In this document: piece after piece, positions 7,957 through 16,990 of the stretch
Layout: each line of letters begins with the position of its first letter
How positions within the stretch are numbered: position 1 is the first letter of the stretch
Assembly (NCBI GenBank): GCA_036504215.1
Contig: DASXVO010000059.1
Coordinates: 124,001 to 188,000, forward strand
Reading direction: 5' to 3'
Length of the DNA: 64,000 nucleotides
From: Vicinamibacterales bacterium
GTDB taxonomy: Bacteria > Acidobacteriota > Vicinamibacteria > Vicinamibacterales > Fen-181
Notes under the pieces: generated by a model
Databases searched by the model: none
Seen by the model: only the letters and a program-made list of their open reading frames with translations
What the model was told of the DNA's origin: nothing
Program-made: the position numbers and the translations under genes

Positions 7957-8210
7957 TGGTCTCCCTCCGTGGTCGTCTCCCTTCGTCCATGCCGGGTGTG
8001 CCACCGATGCAGCCACGCTACCGCCTCCCGTGACGCTTCTTCAAGCCCGTCCTCCGCAATCAGGTTGCGCGGCGACAATTGAATCTGGCGCCACAAGTAG
8101 TTGACGCCGCTAGCAAGAAACAGAAGCCTGCGGGAGGCAGCGCAGCGATCGCGGGCGATATGGACAAGACGAGGGTGATCGCGAGGACACGCGCGGGGGG
8201 GACGCAACAA

Positions 8211-8636
8211 CAGCAGGTGCTGAGGGTGCTGAAGGTGCCGGAGGTGCTACAGGTGCGGTGCTGAGGGTGCTGAAGGTGCTGAAGGTGCTGGAGGTGCTAC
8301 AGGTGCGGTGCTGCAGGTGCCAGGGGCGCTGAAGGTGCGGCGCCTGCTGCACGGCACCTCCAGCACCATCAGCACCTGTGGCACGTATGGCACGGCACCG
8401 TCAGCACCATCAGCACCCCCGGCACCCCTGGCACCTTCCCCCCTGCCGCCTCTTCCCCCCCCCAGCCCCCGCCCTGTCGAGGGGGTCGCCCAATCATCGG
8501 ACCTTCAAGAGGTCGTCGGCGGTCACGATCTTCGCGTAGGTGCCCTTCAGTGCGGCCAGCGTGGCCGCGTGGACGTGAGCAGCCGGCACCGTCAACCCGC
8601 CGTACTCGAGCGGACGCGTCGCGCACGCGTCGGCCA
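8211..8636. repeat. 426-bp duplicate (copy B) with a 9-mer tandem and inverted repeat
   Basis: Units such as GGTGCTGAA and GGTGCTACA recur from 8216 to about 8335. Their complements (GCACCTCCA, GCACCATCA) recur from about 8347 to 8430, so the two halves can fold on each other. It has one more 9-base unit than copy A at 3235-3651. Bases 8494-8636 are the genuine 3' end of the isochorismatase gene, so this is probably the parent copy. Confidence 0.9.
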
Positions 8637-9147
8637 CGACGGTGACGTCGAACCCGAGGTCGGCAGCCGCTCTGGCGGCGGCCTCCACGCACATGTGCGT
8701 CTGCATGCCGGCGATCACCAGACGCTTGATGCCGTGCTGCCGGAGGTAGTCGAGCAGTTCCGTCTCGCGAAAACTGTTCGCGTAGTGCTTGACGATCACC
8801 GTTTCCGACGGCAGCGGCGTCACGGCGGCGTGAATCTTGTACTGATCCGTTTCCTTGGCGTTCGCCGGCACGTGCCGCACGTGGATGACGGGCCACTGCT
8901 TCTCGCGGAAGCGATCGAGCACGCGCCTCGCCTGCTTCGCGGCTTCCACGGGTCCGGAGAGCGGCAACAGGCCGCCCTCGAAGTAGAAGTTCTGGATGTC
9001 GACGATGATCAGCGCTTCATCAGCACGGGCCTGCACGATTGCGCCTCCCTGTGTCACGCCGCCAGGCGGCGCTTGACGGCCGATGTGACTGTCCAATGTC
9101 GTGCCGAACGCCAGCAGACTCGCACAGAAGATGACCAGTCTCGTCAT
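8494..9147 (-). CDS. isochorismatase-family cysteine hydrolase, probably exported
   Basis: The 217-residue protein has the full catalytic triad of the family: Asp50 in IIVDIQNFY, Lys120 in VIVKHYANSF and Cys153 in AGMQTHMCVEAA. Members hydrolyse isochorismate, nicotinamide or other amides and ureido acids; the substrate is not evident here. Unusually for this family it has about 40 extra N-terminal residues that look like a signal peptide (MTRLVIFCASLLAFGTTLDS), suggesting action outside the cytoplasm. It ends against the inverted 9-mer repeat, and its last 143 bases were copied to 3509-3651. The start lies just downstream of the GH2 gene on the minus strand. Confidence 0.9.
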   Translation of the reverse strand: MTRLVIFCASLLAFGTTLDSHIGRQAPPGGVTQGGAIVQARADEALIIVDIQNFYFEGGLLPLSGPVEAAKQARRVLDRFREKQWPVIHVRHVPANAKETDQYKIHAAVTPLPSETVIVKHYANSFRETELLDYLRQHGIKRLVIAGMQTHMCVEAAARAAADLGFDVTVVADACATRPLEYGGLTVPAAHVHAATLAALKGTYAKIVTADDLLKVR

Positions 9148-9177
9148 GGTGGTCCTCCCGACCCCTGACCCGCGCGC

Positions 9178-11025
9178 TCACTTCTCCCGATAGAACTCCT
9201 TCAGCACGGTGAACGCCTTCTTCTTCTCGCCGCGGTCGGAAATCAGCCCCTTGCGGTTGTAGTTGTCCTGGACGCCGGGAAGCACGCGGCGCGGCGATCG
9301 GAAGTCGGTCAGGATCCACGGGCTCGTGCCGCGCAGGAAGTCGATCTTCTTCAGCATCGTGATCTGGTGACGGTACAGGTTCTCCTGATACTCCTCGGTC
9401 CAACGCTCGTCGGTGCCGCCGTGCAGGCCGGCACGCGCATCGCCGCCGAATTCACTCATGACCAGCGGCTTGTCGTAAACCGTCTTCCACGTGATGAGGT
9501 CCGCGTCTTCGGGTGTCCGCTCGTACCAGCCCACGTACTCGTTGCAGCCGAGGACGTCGAGCTCCTTCCCGAGCGGGTCGTCGATGACCTTCACGTTCGG
9601 CTCGGCGTAGTGCGTTTCGAGCGCCGCCGTCACCGGCCGGCTCGGATCGAGTTCGTGCGCGGTTCTCACCAGTTCGCGCATGAACGTCAGCCGCGGCGGG
9701 ATGACGGGCGTCTCGTTCCCGACCGACCAGAGGACCACCGACGCACGGTTCTTGTCACGCCGGATCATCTCGGCGAGCTGCCGGCGCGCGTTCGCCAGCG
9801 TGGCCGGGTTCTCCCAGTCGATCGTCCAGTAGACGGGTATCTCCGACCAGATGAAGACCCCCGTCCGATCGGCCACGCGGGCCATGTTCCTGTTGTGCGG
9901 ATAGTGCGCCAGGCGGGCGAAGTTGCCGTTCAGCTCCTTCACCCACCCGAGCAGCGTCGTCGCATCCGCCTCGCTCGAGGCACGTCCCGGCCGCAGCGGC
10001 GCTTCCTCGTGGACCGAGACGCCGCGCAGGAACACCGGCTTGCCGTTGACGAGAATGTCGCGGCCGCGCACCTCAACCGTGCGGAATCCGAGCCGATCGC
10101 GAACGACCTCGCCGCCAGCCTCCAACTCCACGTCGTACAGCTTCGGCTGCTCGGGCGACCACGGCTGCAGCCCCTTGGCCTGCAGGCGAATCTCGCCGCG
10201 GCCCGACGCATCGGTCGTCACCTTCTGCTCGACGTGCAGCTCAGGGATGCGGACAATCACCGGCTGCGATCCGCCGTTCAGCTGCACCCACCCCGACAGC
10301 AGGTCCGTCGTGCCCCGCGCGAGCTGCAGCAGGAAGTCCTCGAGGAATATCGCGGGAACCTCGACGAGTTCCACGTCGCGCGTCAGCCCGCCGTAGTTCC
10401 ACCAGTCAGTGGTGTCGGTCGGAACCGCGTCGCGCCGCCGCTGGTTGTTCACCGAGAAGACGACGAAGTTGTCGCCGTCTTTCAGCGCGTCGGTCACCTC
10501 GCAGTTGAACGACGTGAAGCCGCCTTCGTGCTCGCACACGGCGGTGCCGTTCACATACAGGCGCGAGAAGTAGTTCGCGGCACCGACGTAGAGGAACGTG
10601 CGCGCGCCGGCGGCCTTCTTGTACGAGAACGTCCGCTCGTACCAGATGGTGCCTTCGTAGTAGAACAGCTCCTTCTTCTGGCTGTTCCAGTCGCCCGGCA
10701 CGACGAGCGTGTCGGACTTGTCGAAGTCGTACTCGATCAGATCGCGCTTGGACTTCGGTTGTGCCTTCTGGAAGTAACCGTCCTTGCGCGGCTGGTGGCG
10801 GTAATCGTAGTACCCCTGTTCGTACGGATCGACGATGAAGTGCCAGGATCCGTTGAGGCTGACGGTATGCCGCGTCTCGACGGACGCGATGAGGCCGGCG
10901 GGCGGCGGCAACGCGCCGGCCTGCGAACGGGGCGCGCTCGACGCGCGATCGGCCCGGCTTCCGGCGAGCGACGCCGGCAGCAGAAGCGGGAAGGTCAGAC
11001 ACGCCAGGAGCACGGTTCGACGCAT
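9178..11025 (-). CDS. glycoside hydrolase family 2 enzyme (beta-glucuronidase/galactosidase type), secreted
   Basis: The 615-residue enzyme starts at MRRTVLLACLTFPLLLPASLAG (signal peptide), with GAGGA upstream of the ATG at 11025. Domains in order are a GH2 sugar-binding beta-sandwich (about 45-220), an immunoglobulin-like domain (230-320) and a TIM barrel (325-end). The acid/base Glu is near residue 438 in WSVGNET and the nucleophile near 525 in MSEFGG. The size and SEFGG signature resemble beta-glucuronidases, but substrate choice is not certain. It is followed 30 bases on by the isochorismatase gene. The C-terminal LISDRGEKKKAF is typical of the group. Confidence 0.9.
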   Translation of the reverse strand: MRRTVLLACLTFPLLLPASLAGSRADRASSAPRSQAGALPPPAGLIASVETRHTVSLNGSWHFIVDPYEQGYYDYRHQPRKDGYFQKAQPKSKRDLIEYDFDKSDTLVVPGDWNSQKKELFYYEGTIWYERTFSYKKAAGARTFLYVGAANYFSRLYVNGTAVCEHEGGFTSFNCEVTDALKDGDNFVVFSVNNQRRRDAVPTDTTDWWNYGGLTRDVELVEVPAIFLEDFLLQLARGTTDLLSGWVQLNGGSQPVIVRIPELHVEQKVTTDASGRGEIRLQAKGLQPWSPEQPKLYDVELEAGGEVVRDRLGFRTVEVRGRDILVNGKPVFLRGVSVHEEAPLRPGRASSEADATTLLGWVKELNGNFARLAHYPHNRNMARVADRTGVFIWSEIPVYWTIDWENPATLANARRQLAEMIRRDKNRASVVLWSVGNETPVIPPRLTFMRELVRTAHELDPSRPVTAALETHYAEPNVKVIDDPLGKELDVLGCNEYVGWYERTPEDADLITWKTVYDKPLVMSEFGGDARAGLHGGTDERWTEEYQENLYRHQITMLKKIDFLRGTSPWILTDFRSPRRVLPGVQDNYNRKGLISDRGEKKKAFTVLKEFYREK

Positions 11026-11304
11026 GGGCGTCCTCACAGTCTGCAGGCCGGGCGGCCTGCGCCAACGATTTCGAATCGCCATCAGAAAGAAGGTTCCGCC
11101 GTCTCTGCGATCGCGGGCTGCCAGCAAAGCTTCGCCTCAAGCCGCCAAGGCTCGCTTCGCCAGCTCACGGCACCGCGTACTGCAGGTCGATATGCCGCCT
11201 GTGCGCCTCCCACTTGCCGGCGGAAGGCAACTTGCTCGAGCACTCGCTCACGAGCAACCCGCGGCCTCCCTGCCTCCCTTCGGTGCGACGGCAGGGTGGC
11301 CAGC
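11026..11304. other. intergenic spacer
   Basis: The 279 bases between the tricorn stop and the GH2 start hold no supportable gene. A promoter for the GH2 gene is expected here, but no convincing -35/-10 pair is seen. Confidence 0.5.
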
Positions 11305-14300
11305 CTACTTCCGTTTGCCCCATGTCGGAGAGGCCGGCTCCTTCATGAGCCGATCGACCGGCTTCTCCTTCAGCATCCGAAGGGCCTCCTGGACCGCCCG
11401 CTCGAGCTGCGAATCGTGGCCGCCAATCACGTCCTTTGGCAGATTCTCGACGTCGATGTCGGGCCCGACCCCTTCGTTCTCGACCGCCCACTTGTTGTCG
11501 CGGGCAAAGAAGCCTCCGCGCGGCGCGATCATCGATCCGCCGTCGACGAACGGCGGCGTGTCGGCCGTGTGCACGAGGCCACCCCACGTCCGTTTGCCGA
11601 CGAGCGGGCCAATCTTCCGGTAGCGGAACATGTACGGCATGAGGTCGCCGCCCGACCCCGCCATCTCGTTGATGATCATCACCTTGGGGCCCCAGATCCC
11701 GGCCGCCGGACTCGTGAACGGGACGCGGTCTCCCGCGACGTTGTTGAAGTAGCCGTCGAAGGTCCGCTGCATGACGTCGATGATGTAGTCAGCCGCAGAG
11801 CCACCGCCGTTGAAGCGCTCGTCGATCACCACGCCCTTCTTGTCCTGCTGCGCGAAGTAGTACCGGTTGAAGCTGGTGTAGCCGGGCTGGCCGGTGTTCG
11901 GCAGGTGGACGTAGGCGAGTTGACCGTTCGACAGCTTGTCCACGAGGCGCCGGTTCGACTCGACCCACGCCCGCGTCCGCAGCCCCTGCTCGTTGGCGAC
12001 CGGAACCACCGTGACCTGTCGCGCTCCCTCGAGCGTCGGCTTGCTGTTGAGCGTGAGCGCGGTCTGGCGGTTCGCGGTCCCATCGAGCAGACGGTAGATG
12101 TTGTCCGGCGCTTTCAACTCGACGCCGTTGACCTTCAGGATGTAGTCGCCTGCCGACGCGTCGATGCCGGGTCCGGCCAGCGGTGCGCGCAGATCGGGGT
12201 TCCAGCTTTCGCCGTCGTAGATCCTGGCGATCTTGTAGCGGCCGCCGTCGACCGTGAAGTCCGCCCCCAGCAATCCACCCGGCGACAAAGGGACCTCGGG
12301 CATGTCGCCGCCGCGCACGTACGAATGACCGATCGCGATTTCGGCGCCCATCATGTCGAGCAGGTAATTGAGGTCCGCACGATGCATCACGTACGGCAGC
12401 AGTTGCCCGTACATCGTCTTCATCTTCGGCCAGTCGGCGCCGTGCATGTTCGGGACGTAGAGATAGTCGCGCTCGTTGCGCCAGCCCTCGTTGAAGATCT
12501 GCCTGAACTCTTCGCGAGGATCGAGATACATCCGGAGCGAGACGCCGAGGCGTCCCTGTCCCGCCTGCGGAGGCGTCTTGTCGGCGTCGACGAGGAACAG
12601 GTTCGGGGAGCTGTCGCCACCAGGCTGTCGCGCGCCTGCCGCAGCACCGCCGCCCCCGGCCGCCCGGTAGAGGAGTTTCTTGCCGTCGGCGCTGACCGCG
12701 AACGCCGCCACGCCGCCGACGAACTGCGCCGTCTTGCGGTCGCTCAGGCGATAGCGATGGAGCGTGCTGCCGCTGCCACCACCCGGCCCGGCGGCCCGCG
12801 TCGCGGGAGCCTCCAGGTAGAACAGCGTACCTGCCGCCCCCGCGCGCAACTGTGAATACGGACGTTCCGGGATGCCCGGCACGGCGAGGACGCGCTGCTG
12901 CAGTCTGTCGAAGTCGATCTGCACGGTCACCGGCGGGTGTGCCGCGCGATCGTCGGCGCCTTCTGCAGCCTTCGCGCGCCCGGCCGGTGCGGCGCCGAGG
13001 CCGGCGTCCTCGTCGCTCTCGGGCATCAGCGGGCTCGCCTCGCCCTTCTTGAGCACCGCGCAATACAACGCGAAGGTCTCGGTGTGGTCGTACGACGTCA
13101 TGTCGAGCCACTGCGAGCTCAGGCCGTAGTCGGTGGACGCGAAGAACCACAGGTACTTGCCGCTCGCATCCCACACGGGCCATGTCGCATCGGACAGGCC
13201 GTCGGTCACCTGCCTGGTCTCACCCGTGTCCACGTTGCTCACGAAGATGGCGCGATACAACGAGTTGAGGTGCGCCGAGTAGGCCACCCACTTCGAGTCC
13301 GGGCTCCACGTCGGGTTCACCGTCCGGGCCGGCACCATCCACGGATCCTGCCCGACGGTCTTCGCCTTGCCGGCGTCCACGTCCATCACCCACACGTGCA
13401 GGCTGGTGTCGGTGTAGAGCAGTTTCTTCGAATCTGGAGACCACGACGCGGTGTAGTAGTGCGTCGGGCCTGGCAGCGCGATCTCGCGCGGCGCCTCGAG
13501 GCCGTCCTGCCCCGCGACGAGCAGCGTGTATTCCCCGGACCTGTCGCTGAACCACGACACGTACTTGCCGTCGGGCGACCAGGCCGGATCGCGTTCGGCC
13601 GACGCGCTCGAATTCGTCAGGTTCCGCACGTCGCCCTTCTCCGCGGGGATGGTGAAGATCTCCCCGCGCGATTCGACGAGGGCGCGCTTGCCGGTGGGGG
13701 AGAGCGCCATGTTCGTGATGCGGCTGGCGACGTCTTCCCATCGCGGCATCATCCACGGGAAGTCGCCGGCGGCGGTGATGGTGACGATGTGTTCCCTGCC
13801 GGTCTTCGGGTCGAGTTCGTGGACGTAACCGGCCTGCTCGAACACCACGGCGCCCGCATTCGCATCCATCGTCTTGACGTCGAAGTCAGCGAACTTCGTG
13901 ACCTGTGCGAGTCTCTTGGCCTTGGTGTCGTAGGACCACACGTTGGCCACGCCGTCGCGATCGGAGATGAAGTAGACCGAGTCGCCGGCCCACACCGGGT
14001 CCATGTCCTTCGAGTCGGTCCACGGCGGCGTCGTGAGGTCGTACGTCTTCAGATCGACGATCCAGACCGGGCGGTTCTGGCCGCCCCGGTAGTTGCGGCG
14101 TTCCTCGTCCCACGAGTTGTTCATCCGATACGCGACACGACTGCCGTCGGGCGAGATCTTCCCCTGGTACGCCCGGGGCAACGCCATCGGCTGTTCGACA
14201 CCGCCCTCGATGGGAACGGTCCAGAAGCGGGGCGCGGCGCTCGGGGCCGCCGTGGCGCGAGCGGACGCAAACACGATCGTCCTGCCGTCCGGCGTCCACC

Positions 14301-14664
14301 CCTGGACGGTGTCGGCGCCCGGATGCCACGTGAGGCGCTTCGGCCCGCCGCCCTCGGCGGGGACGAGGTAGACATCCGCGTTGCCGGCGTATTCACCGGT
14401 GAAGGCGATCCACTTGCCGTCGGGCGAGAAGTGCGGGTTGGACGTCTGGCCCTGGAAGCTCGTGAGACGACGTGCCCGGCCGCCGGCCCGCTCGACGGTC
14501 CAGATGTTGTTGGCATAGGCGAAGGCGATCTCGGTCGCGCTCACCGATGGGGATCGGAGCATTCGTGTGCCCGAGGTGTCCGGTGCGGCCGCGAGGCCGC
14601 CGACCAGGAGCGGGAGCGCCAGACAGGGCAGGGCAAGAAGCATCGCGCGAGCCGTGGATGTCAT
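11305..14664 (-). CDS. secreted tricorn-type S41 protease
   Basis: The 1119-residue protein has a signal peptide (MTSTARAMLLALPCLALPLL). Domains in order are a six-bladed propeller (SFQGQTSNPHFSPDG, about 40-330), a second, seven-bladed propeller (330-690), a mixed core, a PDZ domain (about 790-880, near GDYILKVNGVELKAPDN) and the S41 catalytic domain. The nucleophile Ser lies in NEMAGSGGDLMPYMF, followed by the conserved GKRTWGGLV. Tricorn proteases trim peptides to short products. Here the leader suggests a periplasmic or extracellular role in peptide use. A low-complexity Gly/Ala stretch (AAGGGGAAAGARQPGG) lies between the second propeller and the core. Confidence 0.93.
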   Translation of the reverse strand: MTSTARAMLLALPCLALPLLVGGLAAAPDTSGTRMLRSPSVSATEIAFAYANNIWTVERAGGRARRLTSFQGQTSNPHFSPDGKWIAFTGEYAGNADVYLVPAEGGGPKRLTWHPGADTVQGWTPDGRTIVFASARATAAPSAAPRFWTVPIEGGVEQPMALPRAYQGKISPDGSRVAYRMNNSWDEERRNYRGGQNRPVWIVDLKTYDLTTPPWTDSKDMDPVWAGDSVYFISDRDGVANVWSYDTKAKRLAQVTKFADFDVKTMDANAGAVVFEQAGYVHELDPKTGREHIVTITAAGDFPWMMPRWEDVASRITNMALSPTGKRALVESRGEIFTIPAEKGDVRNLTNSSASAERDPAWSPDGKYVSWFSDRSGEYTLLVAGQDGLEAPREIALPGPTHYYTASWSPDSKKLLYTDTSLHVWVMDVDAGKAKTVGQDPWMVPARTVNPTWSPDSKWVAYSAHLNSLYRAIFVSNVDTGETRQVTDGLSDATWPVWDASGKYLWFFASTDYGLSSQWLDMTSYDHTETFALYCAVLKKGEASPLMPESDEDAGLGAAPAGRAKAAEGADDRAAHPPVTVQIDFDRLQQRVLAVPGIPERPYSQLRAGAAGTLFYLEAPATRAAGPGGGSGSTLHRYRLSDRKTAQFVGGVAAFAVSADGKKLLYRAAGGGGAAAGARQPGGDSSPNLFLVDADKTPPQAGQGRLGVSLRMYLDPREEFRQIFNEGWRNERDYLYVPNMHGADWPKMKTMYGQLLPYVMHRADLNYLLDMMGAEIAIGHSYVRGGDMPEVPLSPGGLLGADFTVDGGRYKIARIYDGESWNPDLRAPLAGPGIDASAGDYILKVNGVELKAPDNIYRLLDGTANRQTALTLNSKPTLEGARQVTVVPVANEQGLRTRAWVESNRRLVDKLSNGQLAYVHLPNTGQPGYTSFNRYYFAQQDKKGVVIDERFNGGGSAADYIIDVMQRTFDGYFNNVAGDRVPFTSPAAGIWGPKVMIINEMAGSGGDLMPYMFRYRKIGPLVGKRTWGGLVHTADTPPFVDGGSMIAPRGGFFARDNKWAVENEGVGPDIDVENLPKDVIGGHDSQLERAVQEALRMLKEKPVDRLMKEPASPTWGKRK

Positions 14665-14739
14665 GGTGATGGATTCTACAACTTCTCCCGAACCTTTGAG
14701 TTTCGCAATGCGTTACAGTCTGTGGGAGCGGACGTGCCG

Positions 14740-15303
14740 ATGGACCTGGCCAGCCTCATCGAGCGGTGTCGCGAGGGTGATGACCTCGCCTGGGAGGCGT
14801 TTGTCCGCCATTTCCAGCGGCGGGTCTATTCCATTGCCTCGGGCTACGCCGCCAACCCGGACGAGGCGCAGGACCTCGCGCAGGATATCTTCATCCGCGT
14901 GTACGAAACGCGCGGCCGGTGGGCCGCCACCGACATCTTCCTTCCCTGGCTCGTCCGCGTCGCCCGCAACGTGTGCATTGACGCCCTCCGCCGCAAGAAG
15001 GCCCGTCCGCCGGCCGAGGACGTGCTGGCGGACGAGATGCTGGACCTGTCGGCGCCGGGCGGGACGCCGGAGTCGGAACTCGCCGCGACGAACGAGCGCC
15101 GGCTCATCTGGAAGGCGATGCGGTCCCTCGGCGAACTGAGCCGGGAGATGATCCTGCTGAAGGAGATCCAGGGGCAGTCGTTGCAGGAGATCGCTGCCGC
15201 GCTGCACGTGCCGGTTGGCACGGTGAAGTCGCGGTCCAACCGCGCCCGGCTGGAACTGGCCGCGCGCGTTCTGGAGTTGCAGGGTTCAGGGGTGGGGCGA
15301 TGA
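14740..15303 (+). CDS. ECF-type RNA polymerase sigma factor
   Basis: The 187-residue protein has region 2 (DEAQDLAQDIFIRVYETRGRW and FLPWLVRVARNVCIDALRRKK) and region 4 (ILLKEIQGQSLQEIAAALHV then PVGTVKSRSNRAR), with no region 1 or 3. A GTG two codons upstream at 14734 is nearer to the GGGAG ribosome site (14724-14728), so the start could be there instead. The gene is divergent from the tricorn gene. It overlaps the next gene by ATGA, the classical sigma/anti-sigma pairing. Confidence 0.92.
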   Translation: MDLASLIERCREGDDLAWEAFVRHFQRRVYSIASGYAANPDEAQDLAQDIFIRVYETRGRWAATDIFLPWLVRVARNVCIDALRRKKARPPAEDVLADEMLDLSAPGGTPESELAATNERRLIWKAMRSLGELSREMILLKEIQGQSLQEIAAALHVPVGTVKSRSNRARLELAARVLELQGSGVGR

Positions 15304-16220
15304 ACTGCGAAGGCTTCGATCGGGCGCTGGACGCGTTGCTCGACGGCGCCTGCGATCCGGCCGACTGGCAGCGGGCCGAGGCGCACGCGACCGCGTGCCC
15401 CCGGTGCGCGCGCCTGTTCGAGGGCCTGTCGGGCCGCGGCGACGGGCTGGACGAAGACGCCGAGGCGTCCCTCGTCGATGCGGTCATGGCACGCACCAGC
15501 GGCAGCGCCTGCGAGAGCGCCCGCGAACGGCTCTGCGACTACGTGGACGGCAGCCTCGAGGCTTTCGATCGGGAACTCGTGGCCGGCCACGTCGCCCGGT
15601 GCGCCCCGTGTGCGGAGTTGGCCGAAGTGCTCGCCCGGACCGCACAGGTGCTGCCCAGCCTCGCCGAGTTGACGCCACCGGCCTCGTTGATGCGGGACGT
15701 CCTGTCCAACACGAGCAGGCACCGGGTCGAGCCGTCGTTCGGCGAGCGGCTGATGGCGTGGCTGATGCGGGCGGCGCAGCGTCCCCGATTCCCGTACGAG
15801 GTCGCCTACGTCTGCACGCTTCTGCTCATCCTGATCGTCGGCGATCCGATGCGGGCGATTCAGAACATGTCCGCGCGGGGCGCCTTCTACCTCGAGCCGC
15901 GCGCCGAAGCGGCGGTACGGACGATTGGCGGGCCGCTCGCGGCCGCTCGTTCTGCGGGCGCACGAACGGTGGCGGCAGTGGCGCAGGCGCCGGCGGCCGG
16001 TGTCGAGATCCGGCGTAATCTGTCCACCGCGCTCGCCGCGTGGTGGGACACCCGCATCCAGGCGCCATTCAGGACGATGGCAGGCCAGGTGACCGCGTGG
16101 GCGCAGGCGATGATCGACGCGTTCGGCCAGTTCGTCGAACGCATCCGGAAGCCGTCCGCGCCAAAGACGACACCCGCGGCCGGCGCGGCACCGAACCTCC
16201 GGGAAGCCCGGCACGTTTGA
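15300..16220 (+). CDS. membrane anti-sigma factor with two zinc-finger motifs
   Basis: The 306-residue protein carries two zf-HC2-like sets, Cys3/His29/Cys33/Cys36 and Cys71/His97/Cys101/Cys104, where most anti-sigma factors have one. A single membrane helix (about 167-181, VCTLLLILIV) separates the cytoplasmic part from a C-terminal region rich in Ala and Arg with no known domain. It is translationally coupled to the sigma factor (ATGA) and so should hold it inactive at the membrane. The signal it responds to is unknown. Confidence 0.87.
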   Translation: MNCEGFDRALDALLDGACDPADWQRAEAHATACPRCARLFEGLSGRGDGLDEDAEASLVDAVMARTSGSACESARERLCDYVDGSLEAFDRELVAGHVARCAPCAELAEVLARTAQVLPSLAELTPPASLMRDVLSNTSRHRVEPSFGERLMAWLMRAAQRPRFPYEVAYVCTLLLILIVGDPMRAIQNMSARGAFYLEPRAEAAVRTIGGPLAAARSAGARTVAAVAQAPAAGVEIRRNLSTALAAWWDTRIQAPFRTMAGQVTAWAQAMIDAFGQFVERIRKPSAPKTTPAAGAAPNLREARHV

Positions 16221-16276
16221 CTGATCAGGAGACAAAGAGGCGAGGCGGTTTCAAGGCTCGACGAGGAGAGACGGTC

Positions 16277-16861
16277 ATGCAGAACCAAGACATGTCGGAA
16301 CAGGTGGCGTCCACCTACGAACAAACTCACGAGCCGAGCGGGCAGCAGGCGGCCGCCCGCCCCGGCCCGGCCACCAACCGTCGGGACTTCTTCGACGACC
16401 CGCGGCGCAAGTCGCCGGTGCTCGCGCTGGTGTTGTCGCTGATGCCGGGGCTCGGGCAGGTCTACGTGGGCTACTACCAGCAGGGCTTCGCCAACGCGCT
16501 CATCATCGCCTCGCTGATCGCGCTGCTGGCATCGAACAGACTCCACCACATGGAGCCACTGTTCGCGCTCTTCATGTCGTTCTACTGGCTCTTCAACGTC
16601 GTGGACGCCTGGCGCCGCGCCGTCTTCTACAACAACGCCCTGGCCGGCATCGGGCCGGCGACGCTGCCCGATGACTTCCCGCTGAGTATGGGCCGAGGGT
16701 CGCTCGGCGGCGGCATCGCCCTCATCGTGGTTGGTGCGGTGATGCTGTCGAACACCCTGTTTGGCGTCTCGCTCGACTGGCTGGAGCAGTGGTGGCCGGT
16801 TGCCTTCATCGCTGTCGGCGCCTGGCTGCTCTACCCGAACATCGTGAAGCGCGCGAAGTAG
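16277..16861 (+). CDS. small multi-pass membrane protein, third gene of the sigma operon
   Basis: The 194-residue protein starts at an ATG preceded by GAGGAGAG. Residues 1-45 are hydrophilic. The next part has LSLMPGLGQVYVGYYQQGF, the TM2/DUF5683-like pattern, and a helix pair. The C-terminal pair (GGGIALIVVGAVMLSNTLF and WPVAFIAVGAWLLYPN) resembles the LiaI/LiaF membrane domain. It lies 56 bases after the anti-sigma gene in the same direction, so it may modulate or be a target of the same envelope response. The domain names are by resemblance. Confidence 0.75.
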   Translation: MQNQDMSEQVASTYEQTHEPSGQQAAARPGPATNRRDFFDDPRRKSPVLALVLSLMPGLGQVYVGYYQQGFANALIIASLIALLASNRLHHMEPLFALFMSFYWLFNVVDAWRRAVFYNNALAGIGPATLPDDFPLSMGRGSLGGGIALIVVGAVMLSNTLFGVSLDWLEQWWPVAFIAVGAWLLYPNIVKRAK

Positions 16862-16867
16862 GATCAT

Positions 16868-16930
16868 CAACCGGCACTGTCACTGGAGCGCCGGTTGGGG
16901 TCAGCGAATCAGACGTGGTTCGCTGACCCC
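16868..16930. terminator. double hairpin ending the sigma operon
   Basis: CAACCGGC pairs with CCGGTTG (16868-16897). It is followed at once by GGGGTCAGCGAA and its perfect complement TTCGCTGACCCC (16897-16930). There is no T-run. The second hairpin may be a REP-like unit. Confidence 0.6.
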
Positions 16931-16990
16931 CCGGTCCCCGATTCCCACCTCCTGGCCCCCGCCGCCTTGGCTCCGCGATAGAATGCGAGC

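Noticed and set aside
7808-7990. 60-codon frame overlapping the start of the 7129-7815 gene
   Set aside because: It runs across the promoter and ribosome site of the real gene and has no domain or own ribosome site.
9367-12855. Open frame of 1162 codons on the plus strand
   Set aside because: It lies antisense to the GH2 and tricorn genes, has Arg/Ala/Pro-biased composition and no domain. It is a GC-rich shadow frame.
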